Both the position numbers and the translations under genes were made by a program. The notes beneath the pieces are model-generated. The model was not told the DNA's origin, made no database searches, and was given only the letters and a program-made list of their open reading frames with translations. From Streptococcus infantis SPAR10 (GTDB lineage: Bacteria; Bacillota; Bacilli; Lactobacillales; Streptococcaceae), in assembly GCF_000279535.1 (NCBI RefSeq), contig NZ_ALCH01000005.1:1-64000 (forward strand): a stretch of DNA of 64,000 bases, written 5' to 3'. The first letter of the stretch is position 1. Each line of letters starts with the position of its first letter. Below are positions 8,281-17,632 of this stretch, one piece after another.

Positions 8281-8311
8281 AGAGTGAGATGATAGAAGCA
8301 TCTCACTCTTT
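8281..8311. terminator. Bidirectional terminator
   Basis: AGAGTGAGATG pairs with CATCTCACTCT around a 7-base loop. It serves the ATP-cone gene (+) and overlaps the stop codon of the convergent gene at 8303. Confidence 0.88.
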
Positions 8312-8623
8312 CTTAAATCTTCTTTTTTGGGCCGTTTGGATAGTAGAAGGAACGAAAGTTACTCTTCGAATATCCGACACTCGAATAATACGGCTGACGT
8401 TTTTGGCGAAATTTTTAACAATAATTTGTTGGCGGTCAGTATCATACTTGATAATATCGCCTGTAAAACTTGACTCAGCAAAAATAATGTGTACAGCTGT
8501 TTTTTTAGCTAGGGCTTCTTCAAGTCTAGCAATTAGGGGATCGCTTTTTTCAGGAATGGAATCTTCATGTCCATTAATAAAATCATGAACTTTTTGCAAA
8601 GCCTGTTTTAATAAATCTTTCAT
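8303..8623 (-). CDS. Small conserved protein, possible Sm/YolD-like fold
   Basis: A 106-aa soluble protein. The N-terminal half is helical (MKDLLKQALQKVHDFINGHE, then IARLEEALAKK). The C-terminal half is predicted beta: GDIIKYDTDRQQIIVKN and VSRIIRVSDIRRVTFVP, the pattern of a YolD-like/Sm-like barrel. The chosen ATG at 8623 follows GGGAGG; an upstream ATG has no ribosome site. It converges on the ATP-cone gene across a shared terminator. The fold call is tentative and its partners are unknown. Confidence 0.75.
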   Translation of the reverse strand: MKDLLKQALQKVHDFINGHEDSIPEKSDPLIARLEEALAKKTAVHIIFAESSFTGDIIKYDTDRQQIIVKNFAKNVSRIIRVSDIRRVTFVPSTIQTAQKRRFKKE

Positions 8624-8715
8624 TCCGGCCTCCCTTCTTTTAATCATTATATAAAAATTTTATGAAATCTACAAGATTTTTCGAATAATCAATTGAGAAC
8701 AAAAAGGAGAAAAAC

Positions 8716-8931
8716 ATGGCAGAATTTACATTTGAAATTGAAGAACATTTGCTAACTCTATCTGAAAATGAAAAAGGATGGACCAAAGAAATCAATCGTG
8801 TCAGCTTTAATGGTGCACCAGCGAAGTTTGACATTCGTAGCTGGAGTCCTGACCACACCAAGATGGGGAAAGGAATTACCCTCTCAAATGAAGAATTTCA
8901 AATCATGGTGGATGCTTTTAAGAATCAATAA
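8716..8931 (+). CDS. YdbC/PC4-like single-stranded DNA-binding protein
   Basis: A 71-aa protein of the YdbC family, bacterial relatives of eukaryotic coactivator PC4 that bind single-stranded nucleic acid as dimers. The core WTKEINRVSFNGAPAKFDIR, then WSPDHTKMGKGITLSNEEF, matches the short beta-sheet plus helix arrangement. AAAAGGAG lies upstream. Single-gene unit ending at a strong terminator. Role in transcription or repair is inferred from relatives. Confidence 0.85.
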   Translation: MAEFTFEIEEHLLTLSENEKGWTKEINRVSFNGAPAKFDIRSWSPDHTKMGKGITLSNEEFQIMVDAFKNQ

Positions 8932-8952
8932 ACTTTCATCTAAGATTAATTA

Positions 8953-8985
8953 AAAAGAGGTTAGGGAAAATCCCTGCCTCTTTTA
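8953..8985. terminator. Bidirectional terminator between ydbC-like gene and bioY
   Basis: AAAGAGG..AGGGA pairs with TCCCT..CCTCTTTT around AAA. It lies between convergent genes. Confidence 0.85.
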
Positions 8986-9522
8986 TTTGCTTGAAAAATA
9001 AGCTTGTGTACGAAGACGTTGGAGTAGTGGTCGGCTGATGAAGCTAATGGCTACAATTTTGGCAAGATCAGGTATGATAAAGGGAATAACACCGACAGCC
9101 AGTGCTTTATCAAAAGGCATTCCAGCTAAGAAGTGGAGACTGAGAATACCACCAACAAAAACAAGTGAATCTCCCAAGAGATTTGCAAAGAAAATACGTA
9201 GGACACCACTATTGGTGTGAATGAGATAGGAAGCAAGCCCTGCATAGACAAGGTCGAACCAAAGATAACCAGCGCTTGGTCCAACTAAAACATGAAATCC
9301 AGCTCCACCGTTAGCAAATACCGGAAGACCAATAGCTCCAAGTAAGAGATAGAGTCCGACAGAGAGAACAGCTTCCCTTGGTCTAAAAACAGTAGCGATG
9401 AGTCCAATAGCAAAGTTTTGCAGAGTGAAAGGAACTGGACCAATCGGCATACTAATTTGGGCCAATACTGCAATAAGAGCCGCTCCAATAGCAGGAATAG
9501 CGTAAATGTGTGCTTTTTTCAA
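8983..9522 (-). CDS. bioY: Biotin transporter S-component BioY
   Basis: A 179-aa membrane protein, the substrate-binding subunit of an ECF-type biotin importer. It has about six hydrophobic segments. The family hallmarks are PIGPVPFTLQNFAIGL near residue 27 and GGAGFHVLVGPSAGYL near residue 71. It would use the shared EcfA/A'/T module encoded elsewhere. The start is a TTG (9522-9520): no ATG is available near the AGAGG site and MKKAHIYAIPAIGAA fits the family N-terminus. A monocistronic gene with its own promoter. No biotin synthesis genes are seen nearby, suggesting reliance on uptake. Confidence 0.93.
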   Translation of the reverse strand: MKKAHIYAIPAIGAALIAVLAQISMPIGPVPFTLQNFAIGLIATVFRPREAVLSVGLYLLLGAIGLPVFANGGAGFHVLVGPSAGYLWFDLVYAGLASYLIHTNSGVLRIFFANLLGDSLVFVGGILSLHFLAGMPFDKALAVGVIPFIIPDLAKIVAISFISRPLLQRLRTQAYFSSK

Positions 9523-9555
9523 AATAGTTAACCTCTTCTATAAATTATAGTAACT

Positions 9556-9583
9556 ATTATACTAAATGAGATATGAATGTCAA
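9556..9583 (-). promoter_or_regulatory. bioY promoter
   Basis: TTGACA (9578-9583), 16 bases, TATAAT (9556-9561) on the minus strand. A perfect palindrome GTTACAAATTTGTAAC (9602-9617) lies 18 bases upstream of the -35. Confidence 0.75.
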
Positions 9584-9601
9584 CCTATTTTAAAATAAAA
9601 G

Positions 9602-9617
9602 GTTACAAATTTGTAAC
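9602..9617. promoter_or_regulatory. Perfect 16-bp palindrome, candidate operator
   Basis: GTTACAAATTTGTAAC is an uninterrupted dyad without a T-tract, so not a terminator. It sits upstream of the bioY promoter, suggesting a regulator site. The protein is unknown. Confidence 0.45.
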
Positions 9618-9632
9618 GGCCGATTTAGAGTA

Positions 9633-9659
9633 AAAAAGAGACCAAGGGGTCTCTCTTTT
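9633..9659. terminator. gor terminator
   Basis: AGAGACC and GGTCTCT pair around AAGG; A- and T-runs on both sides. It lies 4 bases after the gor stop (minus strand). Confidence 0.85.
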
Positions 9660-9662
9660 CTT

Positions 9663-11009
9663 TTAACGCATGGTCACAAATTCTTCTGAGCCAGTTGGGT
9701 GGATAGCGACAGTAGCATCAAAGTCAGCTTTTGTAGCTCCCATCTTGATAGCAACTGCGAAACCTTGAATCATTTCGTCAACGCCATAGCCGATTCCATG
9801 AAGGCCAACTACTTTTTCGTCTGCACCAGCTGTTACGAGCTTGAAGCGAGCTTCTTGGCGGTGACTAGTAACGGCAGAATACATAGATGCAAATTTTGAA
9901 GTATAGACTTTAACGTTTTCTTGGCCGTACTCTTTGATAGCTTCTTCCTCAGTCAGACCGACTGTTCCGATTGCTGGGTGTGAGAAAACTACAGTCGGAA
10001 TAGTCGTGTAGTCCATTTTAGCATTGGTTTTACCGTTGAAAAGTCTTTCGGATAGGGTACGACCAGCCTTTATAGCGACAGGAGTCAGTTCCTTTTCACC
10101 TGTGACATCTCCAAGAGCGTAGATACCTTCAACGATAGTATTTTGGTATTCATCAACCTGGATAAAGCCGCGTTCATTGAGGGTAACACCAGCTTTTTCG
10201 AGTTGAAGTCCTTCAACATTTGGACGGCGACCAGTTGCCCAGATAACTTGACTGGCAGTATGAGAGCTGCCATCTTCGAAATGAATGGTAATACCTTGTT
10301 CAGTTTCTTCAAGTTTAGCAGGAACCTTATGGGTGTGGAGGTTTAGTCCTGTATTTTCCATTTCTTGAACTAGACTCTCAACGATATAGCCATCAAATCC
10401 ACGTAGCGGACGTTCACGACGGACAAATAAATCTGTCTTTACACCAAGTGTATGGAGTACACCAGCTAATTCTACAGCAATGTAACCAGCACCTAGAATA
10501 GCTACCGATTCAGGTAACTCTTCCCAGGCGAAGATATCATCTGAGCTACCACCTAGTTCAGCACCAGGAATAGCAGGGATATGAGGATGAGCTCCAGTCG
10601 CAATTACAATATGCTTAGCACGGATCAATTCGCCATTAACACTGACAGTATGAGCATCAACGAACTCAGCACGTCCTTCAATCAAATCAACCCCGTTGCG
10701 CTTGAAGCTTCCATCGTAAGACGAGCGAGCACGATCAATATAAGCTTCACGATTCTTACGAAGTGTTGCGTAATCAAATTCGTTGTCAGTGCTTGTGAAA
10801 CCATAGTCAGGTCCATATTTGTGGATACTCTCTGCAATTTGGGCTCCATACCACATGATTTTTTTAGGGACACAGCCGAGATTGACACAAGTTCCCCCTA
10901 ATTTCTTTTCCTCAATAACTGCGGCTTTAGCACCATGTTCGCCAGCACGATTCATGGTAGCAATACCCCCGCTACCTCCTCCGATGGCGATAATATCATA
11001 TTTTCTCAT
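9663..11009 (-). CDS. gor: Glutathione reductase
   Basis: A 448-aa FAD-dependent disulfide reductase that regenerates reduced glutathione with NADPH. It has the FAD-binding [20 protein letters not shown], the redox-active [13 protein letters not shown] (two Cys), a second dinucleotide site [17 protein letters not shown], and the C-terminal HPTGSEEF holding the catalytic His of the partner subunit. [11 protein letters not shown] is the true start: AAAGGAGC lies upstream and the longer frame begins in the -10 box. Streptococci generally import glutathione, so this supports oxidative-stress defence. The family also includes mercuric and trypanothione reductases, but the sequence is closest to Gor. 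Confidence 0.95.
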   Translation of the reverse strand: MRKYDIIAIGGGSGGIATMNRAGEHGAKAAVIEEKKLGGTCVNLGCVPKKIMWYGAQIAESIHKYGPDYGFTSTDNEFDYATLRKNREAYIDRARSSYDGSFKRNGVDLIEGRAEFVDAHTVSVNGELIRAKHIVIATGAHPHIPAIPGAELGGSSDDIFAWEELPESVAILGAGYIAVELAGVLHTLGVKTDLFVRRERPLRGFDGYIVESLVQEMENTGLNLHTHKVPAKLEETEQGITIHFEDGSSHTASQVIWATGRRPNVEGLQLEKAGVTLNERGFIQVDEYQNTIVEGIYALGDVTGEKELTPVAIKAGRTLSERLFNGKTNAKMDYTTIPTVVFSHPAIGTVGLTEEEAIKEYGQENVKVYTSKFASMYSAVTSHRQEARFKLVTAGADEKVVGLHGIGYGVDEMIQGFAVAIKMGATKADFDATVAIHPTGSEEFVTMR

Positions 11010-11034
11010 TGAAAGCTCCTTTACTTGTTTTCTA

Positions 11035-11063
11035 GTCATATTCTATCTTTTTTTGAAAGTCAA
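11035..11063 (-). promoter_or_regulatory. gor promoter
   Basis: TTGACT, 17 bases, TATGAC on the minus strand. It overlaps the upstream in-frame ATG at 11039 and so excludes it as a start. Confidence 0.55.
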
Positions 11064-11187
11064 TGCAAAAATTTACTACGTTTAAAATTTTTAAGAAAAT
11101 GCTTGCAAAAATAAAAAAGAAGTTGTATTATATAACTAACACAACAATAAAAGATTTGGCAATTATTTTTGGATGGACAGAAAGCAA

Positions 11188-11216
11188 TTGTCCAATTTTA
11201 TGACTTGTGCTATAAT
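11188..11216 (+). promoter_or_regulatory. Promoter of the MacAB-like exporter operon
   Basis: TTGTCC, 17 bases, TATAAT. The transcript begins near 11223, so the frame opening at 11173 cannot be the real start. Confidence 0.7.
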
Positions 11217-11247
11217 CTTAATATATGTTTATAAAAGAGGTATGGAT

Positions 11248-12435
11248 ATGAAAAAGAAGTCAAAAGCTAAAAAATGGCCCCTATTTACAGCTATAGGAGT
11301 TACGTCAGTTCTTGTAGTAGGAGCAGCTGCTGTTCTTCTATTGAGACAACCAAATCAAGCTGCAACACAAGACGAAACTGCAAAAATCGTTCTTGCCAAA
11401 GAGGGATCAGTGGCTTCAACAGTTCTCTTATCTGGTACCGTAACAGCTCAAAATGAACAATATGTTTATTATGATGCTAGTAAAGGTGACTTGGATGAGG
11501 TTTCGGTCTCTGTCGGAGATAAGGTAAGTGAAGGCCAAGCTCTTGCTAAGTATAGTAGTACAGAAGCTCAGGCTGCCTATGATGCTGCCAGTCGTGCAGT
11601 TGCGAAAGCTGACCGTCATATCAATGAATTGAATGAGGCTCGAAATACCGCCGCAGCAACACCTGTGCTCCCTCAAGCTGGGGTTGAAGGCGCTACGGAC
11701 CAAACCCAAGCACAATCTTCTACATCAGCTACAGCTTCTATCGATTCACAAATCAGTGATGCGCGTGATGTTCGTGCAGATGCAGCGGCACAACTTGAAA
11801 AAGCCCAGGCACAGTTGGATGCCGCTACAGTTTTGAGTACAGTAGAAGGTACAGTTGTCGAAGTCAATCGTAATGTTTCAAAATCTCCAACAGGAAATAG
11901 CCAAGTATTGGTACATATCGTTAGTAACGACAACTTGCAGGTCAAGGGAGAACTTTCTGAGTACAACCTTGCCAATCTATCTGTAGGCCAAGAAGTTACC
12001 TTTACTTCAAAGGTTTACCCAGATAAAACTTGGAATGGTAAGATTAGCTATATTTCAAATTATCCAAAGAACAGTAGCGAAGCAAGTAGTAGCTTAGCTG
12101 GTTCAAACACAGGTTCTAAATACCCATATACGGTCGATGTAACTAGTGAAATTGGCGATTTGAAACAAGGTTTTTCTGTCAGTGTCGAAGTGAAAAGTAT
12201 GAGTAAAGCATTGCTTGTTCCTATTACAAGTATCGTCATGGAAGAAGATAAAAACTATGTTTGGATTCTTGATGAAAATCAAAAGGCCAAAAAGGTTGAA
12301 GTTGGATTGGGCAATGCAGATGCAGAAAACCAAGAAATCACATCTGGTCTGACAGATGGAGCAAAAGTCATCAGTAATCCGACAGCTTCCTTGCAAGAAG
12401 GAAAAGAGGTGAAGACTGATGAAGCAACTAATTAG
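11248..12435 (+). CDS. Efflux periplasmic-adaptor-type (MFP/HlyD) subunit
   Basis: A 395-aa membrane fusion protein linking an ABC exporter to the cell surface. One N-terminal membrane anchor (WPLFTAIGVTSVLVVGAAAV) is followed by a lipoyl/biotinyl-like half (VSGTVTAQNEQ-like LSGTVTAQNEQYVYY), a coiled-coil hairpin rich in Ala/Gln/Glu (residues ~110-195), and beta-barrel and distal domains. The second ATG (11248) is 7 bases from AGAGG; the one two codons earlier is too close. First of three genes; it overlaps the ATPase by 17 bases. The pneumococcal equivalent contributes to antimicrobial peptide and drug tolerance. Confidence 0.9.
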   Translation: MKKKSKAKKWPLFTAIGVTSVLVVGAAAVLLLRQPNQAATQDETAKIVLAKEGSVASTVLLSGTVTAQNEQYVYYDASKGDLDEVSVSVGDKVSEGQALAKYSSTEAQAAYDAASRAVAKADRHINELNEARNTAAATPVLPQAGVEGATDQTQAQSSTSATASIDSQISDARDVRADAAAQLEKAQAQLDAATVLSTVEGTVVEVNRNVSKSPTGNSQVLVHIVSNDNLQVKGELSEYNLANLSVGQEVTFTSKVYPDKTWNGKISYISNYPKNSSEASSSLAGSNTGSKYPYTVDVTSEIGDLKQGFSVSVEVKSMSKALLVPITSIVMEEDKNYVWILDENQKAKKVEVGLGNADAENQEITSGLTDGAKVISNPTASLQEGKEVKTDEATN

Positions 12436-13120
12436 CCTCAAAAATATCTGCCGTAGTTATCGAAATGGTGATCAAGAGCTTCAAGTTCTCAAAGACATTA
12501 ACCTTGAAGTTCACGAGGGAGAATTCGTGGCTATCATGGGACCATCTGGTTCTGGTAAGTCCACCCTCATGAATACCATCGGTATGTTGGATACCCCTAC
12601 AAGTGGTCAGTATTTTCTAGATGGAAAAGAAGTAGCTGGTTTGGGTGAAAAACAATTAGCCAAGGTGCGAAATCAAGAGATTGGCTTTGTCTTTCAGCAA
12701 TTCTTTCTCTTGTCCAAAATGAATGCTCTCCAGAATGTCGAACTTCCCTTGATTTATGCGGGAGTTTCAGCTTCAAAACGTCGCAAATTAGCAGAAGAGT
12801 ATCTGGAAAAGGTTGAACTGACTGAGCGTAGCCATCACTTGCCATCGGAGTTGTCTGGGGGGCAGAAACAAAGGGTTGCCATTGCACGAGCTCTTGTCAA
12901 CAATCCATCTATTATCTTGGCTGATGAGCCAACTGGAGCTCTGGATACCAAAACGGGTAATCAGATCATGCAACTCTTAGTTGAATTGAACAAAGAAGGA
13001 AAAACCATCATTATGGTAACGCATGAGCCTGAAATTGCCGCCTATGCCAAGCGTCAGATTGTCATCCGTGACGGTATCATTTCGTCTGACAGTGCTCAAG
13101 TAGAAAAGGAGGAAAACTAA
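12419..13120 (+). CDS. MacB-type ABC transporter ATPase
   Basis: A 233-aa ATP-binding subunit. Walker A is GPSGSGKST (residues ~41-49), the Q-loop lies in [11 protein letters not shown], the signature is [15 protein letters not shown], Walker B is [11 protein letters not shown], and the H-loop is MVTHEP. This is the LolD/MacB class that powers lipoprotein, peptide or macrolide export. It sits between the adaptor gene (17-base overlap) and the permease (1-base gap), a tightly coupled operon. Confidence 0.95.
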   Translation: MKQLISLKNICRSYRNGDQELQVLKDINLEVHEGEFVAIMGPSGSGKSTLMNTIGMLDTPTSGQYFLDGKEVAGLGEKQLAKVRNQEIGFVFQQFFLLSKMNALQNVELPLIYAGVSASKRRKLAEEYLEKVELTERSHHLPSELSGGQKQRVAIARALVNNPSIILADEPTGALDTKTGNQIMQLLVELNKEGKTIIMVTHEPEIAAYAKRQIVIRDGIISSDSAQVEKEEN

Positions 13121-13121
13121 G

Positions 13122-14378
13122 ATGCAGAATCTGAAATTTGCCTTTTCATCCATTTTGGCCCACAAGATGCGTTCCTTCCTGACCATGATTGGGATTATCA
13201 TCGGTGTTTCCTCAGTTGTCGTGATCATGGCCTTGGGTGACTCTATGTCTCGTCAGGTCAATAAAAACATGACCAAGTCTCAAAAAGACATCCATGTCTT
13301 TTTCTCACCTACCAAGAGTAAGGACGGTTCCTTTACACAAAGACAATCTGCACTGACCTTGTCTGGCGGTCAAGAAGATTTTGTTGAACCACCAAAACCT
13401 CAAGAATCTTGGGTTAAAGAAGCTGCCAAACTAAAAGGTGTGGACAGCTACTATGTAACCAACTCAGCCAATGTGACCTTGACTTATAAGGATAAAAAGG
13501 TCGAACACGCTAACATGACGGGTGGGAATGTCACCTATATGGATGCGGTCGAAAATGAAATTATTGCAGGTCGTGGACTTAAAGCACAAGATTATAAAGA
13601 TTTTGCAAGTGTGATCATTTTAGATGAAGAGCTTGCCAATAGCCTTTTTGGTTCTGCAAAAGAAGCCCTCAACCAAATTGTTGAAGTAAATGAAATCAGT
13701 TACCGTGTTATTGGTGTTTACGCAAGTAAGGAAGCCAAGGCAGCCAAAGCATTTGGTGTTGGAGGACTACCAATCACGACCAATATTTCCTTGGCAGCTA
13801 ATTTTAACACAGACGAGATTTCAAATATTGTCTTCCGTGTTAACGATACGAGCTTGACTCAGACTTTGGGTCCAGAGTTGGCAAGAAGAATGACAGAGAT
13901 TGCAGGTCTTCAACAAGGGGAATATCAAGTTGCAGATGCGTCTGCTGCCTTCCAAGAAGTTCAACAACTCTTTGGCTTCATAACAACGATTATTAGTGCT
14001 ATTGCAGGGATTTCCCTCTTTGTTGGTGGTACTGGTGTTATGAACATTATGCTTGTTTCTGTGACAGAGCGTACCCGTGAGATTGGTTTACGGAAAGCAC
14101 TAGGAGCAACTCGGGGTAATATCCTAGTTCAGTTTTTGATTGAATCCATGATTTTAACCTTATTAGGTGGATTCGTTGGTCTACTGCTTGCTGCAGGGGT
14201 GACTATGCTTGCAGGGGTTCTTCTTCAAAACTTGATTGCAGGAATCGAAGTTGGTGTATCCATCCCAATCGCTCTCTTTAGTTTAGCTGTCTCAGCTAGT
14301 ATCGGTATGATATTCGGTGTTCTACCAGCCAACAAAGCCTCTAAGCTTGATCCAATCGAAGCTCTTCGCTATGAATAA
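13122..14378 (+). CDS. MacB-type ABC transporter permease
   Basis: A 418-aa FtsX/MacB permease: one N-terminal membrane helix (FLTMIGIIIGVSSVVVIMAL), a large extracellular MacB-PCD domain (about 45-280), then three C-terminal helices including IAGISLFVGGTGVMNIMLV and the conserved TERTREIGLRKALGATRGNI coupling motif. It works with the adaptor and ATPase just upstream as a tripartite-style exporter of amphipathic substrates. A hairpin terminator follows 12 bases after the stop. Confidence 0.94.
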   Translation: MQNLKFAFSSILAHKMRSFLTMIGIIIGVSSVVVIMALGDSMSRQVNKNMTKSQKDIHVFFSPTKSKDGSFTQRQSALTLSGGQEDFVEPPKPQESWVKEAAKLKGVDSYYVTNSANVTLTYKDKKVEHANMTGGNVTYMDAVENEIIAGRGLKAQDYKDFASVIILDEELANSLFGSAKEALNQIVEVNEISYRVIGVYASKEAKAAKAFGVGGLPITTNISLAANFNTDEISNIVFRVNDTSLTQTLGPELARRMTEIAGLQQGEYQVADASAAFQEVQQLFGFITTIISAIAGISLFVGGTGVMNIMLVSVTERTREIGLRKALGATRGNILVQFLIESMILTLLGGFVGLLLAAGVTMLAGVLLQNLIAGIEVGVSIPIALFSLAVSASIGMIFGVLPANKASKLDPIEALRYE

Positions 14379-14390
14379 TTTAAAAGATAA

Positions 14391-14424
14391 AAAAACGAGA
14401 TAGACATTTGTCTGTCTTGTTTTT
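14391..14424 (+). terminator. Terminator after exporter operon
   Basis: AAACGAGATAGACA pairs imperfectly with TGTCTGTCTTGTTTTT. Confidence 0.7.
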
Positions 14425-14461
14425 GTATGGATTTCTCTATCGAAAATCACTAAAAATGTGG

Positions 14462-14467
14462 TATAAT
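14462..14467 (+). promoter_or_regulatory. metG extended -10 promoter
   Basis: TGTGGTATAAT, a TGn-extended -10 box 45 bases before the metG ATG. No T-box leader is present, since the untranslated region is under 45 bases. Confidence 0.65.
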
Positions 14468-14512
14468 GAAGTGTTAGAAAAACAGGTTTCATTAGCCTGG
14501 AAAGGAAATATT

Positions 14513-16510
14513 ATGTCTGAAAAGAATTTTTATATTACAACACCGATTTACTATCCATCTGGTAAACTTCATATCGGTTCTGCCTACACAACTATCGCAT
14601 GTGATGTCCTAGCACGTTACAAACGCCTGATGGGCTACGATGTCTTTTATCTGACTGGTCTTGATGAGCATGGTCAAAAGATTCAACAAAAAGCAGAAGA
14701 AGCTGGCATCACGCCTCAAGCCTATGTTGACGGAATGGCAGTTGGAGTTAAAGAACTCTGGAAATTGCTTGATATCTCATACGATAAATTCATCCGTACC
14801 ACAGATGACTACCATGAAAAAGTAGTAGCACAAGTTTTTGAACGCTTGCTAGCTCAAGATGACATCTACTTAGGTGAATACTCTGGCTGGTACTCAGTAT
14901 CCGATGAGGAATTCTTTACAGAAAGCCAACTTGCGGAAGTTTTCCGTGATGAAGATGGAAATGTGACGGGTGGTATCGCTCCATCAGGTCACGAGGTTGA
15001 ATGGGTTTCAGAAGAGTCTTATTTCCTTCGCCTCAGCAAATACCAAGATCGCTTGGTCGAATTTTTCAAATCACATCCTGACTTCATCACTCCAGATGGT
15101 CGCCTTAATGAAATGTTGCGTAACTTCATTGAGCCAGGTTTGGAAGACTTAGCAGTATCTCGTACAACCTTTACCTGGGGTGTACCAGTCCCATCAAATC
15201 CGAAACACGTCGTCTACGTTTGGATCGATGCACTTCTTAACTATGCGACAGCTCTTGGTTATGGTCAAGATGAACATGGTAACTTTGATAAGTTCTGGAA
15301 TGGAACAGTCTTCCATATGGTTGGGAAAGACATCCTTCGTTTCCACTCCATCTACTGGCCAATCCTTCTTATGATGTTGGATGTTAAATTGCCTGACCGT
15401 TTGATTGCCCACGGTTGGTTTGTCATGAAAGACGGCAAGATGTCTAAGTCTAAAGGGAATGTCGTTTATCCTGAAATGTTGGTAGAGCGCTATGGTCTCG
15501 ATCCACTTCGTTACTACCTCATGCGTAGCCTTCCAGTTGGTTCAGATGGCACCTTCACTCCAGAGGACTATGTAGGTCGTATCAACTATGAATTGGCAAA
15601 CGACCTTGGAAACCTCCTCAACCGTACGGTTTCAATGATTAACAAGTACTTTGATGGTCAAATCCCTGCCTATGTAGAAGGTGTAACAGACTTTGACAAT
15701 GAACTTGCTCAAGTGGCAGAACAATCAATTGCTGACTACAATACCTACATGGAAGCAGTTGACTATCCACGTGCACTTGAAGCAGTCTGGACTCTTATCT
15801 CACGTACTAATAAATACATCGATGAGACAGCTCCATGGGTACTGGCTAAGGATGAAGCTCACCGTGACCAATTGGCAAGTGTGATGAGTCACTTGGCAGC
15901 TAGCCTTCGTGTCGTAGCTCACTTGATTGAGCCATTTATGATGGAAACCAGTCGTGCAGTCTTGACACAACTTGGTCTAGCAGAAGTTTCTAGCCTTGAG
16001 AACTTGAGCTTGGCTGATTTCCCTGCAGGTGTATCCGTAGTTGCCAAAGGAACACCAATCTTCCCACGTCTGGATATGGAAGAAGAAATCGCTTATATCA
16101 AGGAACAAATGGAAGGCAACAAGCCAGCAGTCGAAAAAGAATGGAATCCAGATGAAGTCGAACTCAAACTAAACAAGGAAGAAATCAAGTTTGAAGACTT
16201 TGACAAGGTTGAAATTCGTGTTGCTGAAGTCAAAGAAGTTTCTAAAGTAGAAGGTTCTGATAAGTTGCTTCAATTCCGCTTGGATGCTGGAGATGGTGAA
16301 GACCGTCAAATCCTTTCTGGTATTGCAAAATACTATCAAAACGAACAAGAATTGGTCGGTAAGAAAGTACAAATCGTTGCCAACCTCAAACCACGTAAAA
16401 TGATGAAAAAATATGTCAGCCAAGGGATGATTCTCTCAGCTGAACATGATGGAAAATTAACCCTTCTAACAGTTGATCAAGCTGTACCAAACGGAAGTGT
16501 GATTGGCTAA
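14513..16510 (+). CDS. metG: Methionyl-tRNA synthetase
   Basis: A 665-aa class I synthetase charging initiator and elongator tRNA-Met. The HIGH-type motif is HIGS in [17 protein letters not shown], and KMSKS is near residue 309 ([16 protein letters not shown]). The alpha-helical anticodon domain follows, then a C-terminal tRNA-binding OB fold (about 560-665: [20 protein letters not shown]). The connective peptide lacks the zinc Cys knuckle ([16 protein letters not shown]), as in other streptococcal MetRS1 enzymes. AAAGGAAATATT precedes the chosen ATG; 35 upstream in-frame codons lie before the transcription start. Confidence 0.98.
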   Translation: MSEKNFYITTPIYYPSGKLHIGSAYTTIACDVLARYKRLMGYDVFYLTGLDEHGQKIQQKAEEAGITPQAYVDGMAVGVKELWKLLDISYDKFIRTTDDYHEKVVAQVFERLLAQDDIYLGEYSGWYSVSDEEFFTESQLAEVFRDEDGNVTGGIAPSGHEVEWVSEESYFLRLSKYQDRLVEFFKSHPDFITPDGRLNEMLRNFIEPGLEDLAVSRTTFTWGVPVPSNPKHVVYVWIDALLNYATALGYGQDEHGNFDKFWNGTVFHMVGKDILRFHSIYWPILLMMLDVKLPDRLIAHGWFVMKDGKMSKSKGNVVYPEMLVERYGLDPLRYYLMRSLPVGSDGTFTPEDYVGRINYELANDLGNLLNRTVSMINKYFDGQIPAYVEGVTDFDNELAQVAEQSIADYNTYMEAVDYPRALEAVWTLISRTNKYIDETAPWVLAKDEAHRDQLASVMSHLAASLRVVAHLIEPFMMETSRAVLTQLGLAEVSSLENLSLADFPAGVSVVAKGTPIFPRLDMEEEIAYIKEQMEGNKPAVEKEWNPDEVELKLNKEEIKFEDFDKVEIRVAEVKEVSKVEGSDKLLQFRLDAGDGEDRQILSGIAKYYQNEQELVGKKVQIVANLKPRKMMKKYVSQGMILSAEHDGKLTLLTVDQAVPNGSVIG

Positions 16511-16515
16511 GATTT

Positions 16516-16546
16516 AAAAAGAACCAGTTTAAACTGGTTCTTTTCT
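16516..16546 (+). terminator. metG terminator
   Basis: AAAAGAACCAGTTT and AAACTGGTTCTTTT form a perfect inverted repeat followed by CTTTT. Confidence 0.92.
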
Positions 16547-16561
16547 TTTGTAAGGTATCAG

Positions 16562-16590
16562 TTGATAAAAGTGGCATTCTACTTTATAAT
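16562..16590 (+). promoter_or_regulatory. Promoter of aldo/keto reductase gene
   Basis: TTGATA, 17 bases, TATAAT. Confidence 0.75.
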
Positions 16591-16613
16591 GAAGAAAAAC
16601 GGAGGAAATTGCC

Positions 16614-17540
16614 ATGAAATATATTCCATTTGGTCAAGAGAAAAGAGAATTGTCCGAAATCGTTCTAGGCATGATGCGAATCAGTGACAAGTCGGTTAAA
16701 GAGGTTGAGGAGTTGGTTGAAACAGCCCTATCTGTAGGAATCAATGCCTTTGACTTGGCAGATATCTACGGTGGAGGTCGTTGCGAAGAATTACTGGGTC
16801 AAGTGTTAAAGCATCGTCCTGACCTGCGAGAAAAGATGTGGATCCAGTCCAAGTGTGGCATTCGCATAGAAGAATTTACCTATTTTGATTTTTCAAAAGA
16901 TTATATTTTAGAATCAGTAGACGGGATTCTAAAAAGATTGCAGGTTGATTATCTAGATAGCTTGCTTCTCCATCGTCCAGATGCTTTGATGGAAGCTGAT
17001 CAAGTGGCCCAAGCCTTTGAAATTCTACACAAATCAGGTAAAGTTCGAGACTTCGGTGTGTCCAATCAAAATCCTATGATGATGGAATTACTGAAGAAAG
17101 AGGTCAAACAACCTTTATCTATCAATCAATTACAACTAAGCGCAGCTTTCACGCCAGGATTTGAATCAGGTTTCCATGTCAATATGGAAGGTGACAAGGC
17201 AGCTTTGCGTGATGGTAGCGTCTTTGAATACTGCAAATTAAATGACATGGTTATTCAGGCCTGGTCAGTCTTGCAGTTCGGATATTTCAAAGGGAATTTT
17301 GTCGGCAATGAGAAGTTTCAACAACTAAACCAAGTCCTAAATCGATTAGCCTTAAAATACGGTGTGAGCCCTTCAGCTATTGCTATCGCTTGGGTGTTAC
17401 GCTATCCAGCTAAGATGCAGGCAGTAGTAGGAACAACTAACCCTAAACATTTGATAGAAGCAAGCCAAGCAAGTAATGTTAACCTAACTCGAAAAGAATG
17501 GTATGAGATTTACCTCGCAGCAGGGAATGATTTGCCATAG
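16614..17540 (+). CDS. Aldo/keto reductase (YdhF/YcsN type)
   Basis: A 308-aa NAD(P)H-dependent oxidoreductase with a TIM-barrel fold. The catalytic tetrad is visible: Asp and Tyr in NAFDLADIYGGGRCEE, Lys in IQSKCG, His in SLLLHRPD. The C-terminal cofactor region PAKMQAVVGTTNPKHLIEAS is typical. The ribosome site GGAGGAA precedes the ATG. Single-gene unit with its own promoter. The physiological aldehyde or ketone substrate is not deducible. Confidence 0.92.
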   Translation: MKYIPFGQEKRELSEIVLGMMRISDKSVKEVEELVETALSVGINAFDLADIYGGGRCEELLGQVLKHRPDLREKMWIQSKCGIRIEEFTYFDFSKDYILESVDGILKRLQVDYLDSLLLHRPDALMEADQVAQAFEILHKSGKVRDFGVSNQNPMMMELLKKEVKQPLSINQLQLSAAFTPGFESGFHVNMEGDKAALRDGSVFEYCKLNDMVIQAWSVLQFGYFKGNFVGNEKFQQLNQVLNRLALKYGVSPSAIAIAWVLRYPAKMQAVVGTTNPKHLIEASQASNVNLTRKEWYEIYLAAGNDLP

Positions 17541-17570
17541 GAAAAAATGCATTTTAAGAAATCACAGTCA

Positions 17571-17596
17571 AAAAGCCGTTGCAAAACGGTTTTTTG
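17571..17596 (+). terminator. Terminator after aldo/keto reductase gene
   Basis: CCGTT-GCAA-AACGG flanked by A and T runs. Confidence 0.75.
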
Positions 17597-17632
17597 TTAT
17601 AATAAAACAAGAGAACTATTAAGGAGAGAAAC

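Noticed and set aside
8640-8861. 73-codon minus-strand frame over the PC4-like gene
   Set aside because: Antisense to a conserved small gene with a good ribosome site; shadow frame.
14430-14512. T-box or SAM riboswitch upstream of metG
   Set aside because: The leader after the -10 is too short (about 40 bases) for either, and no T-box sequence is present.
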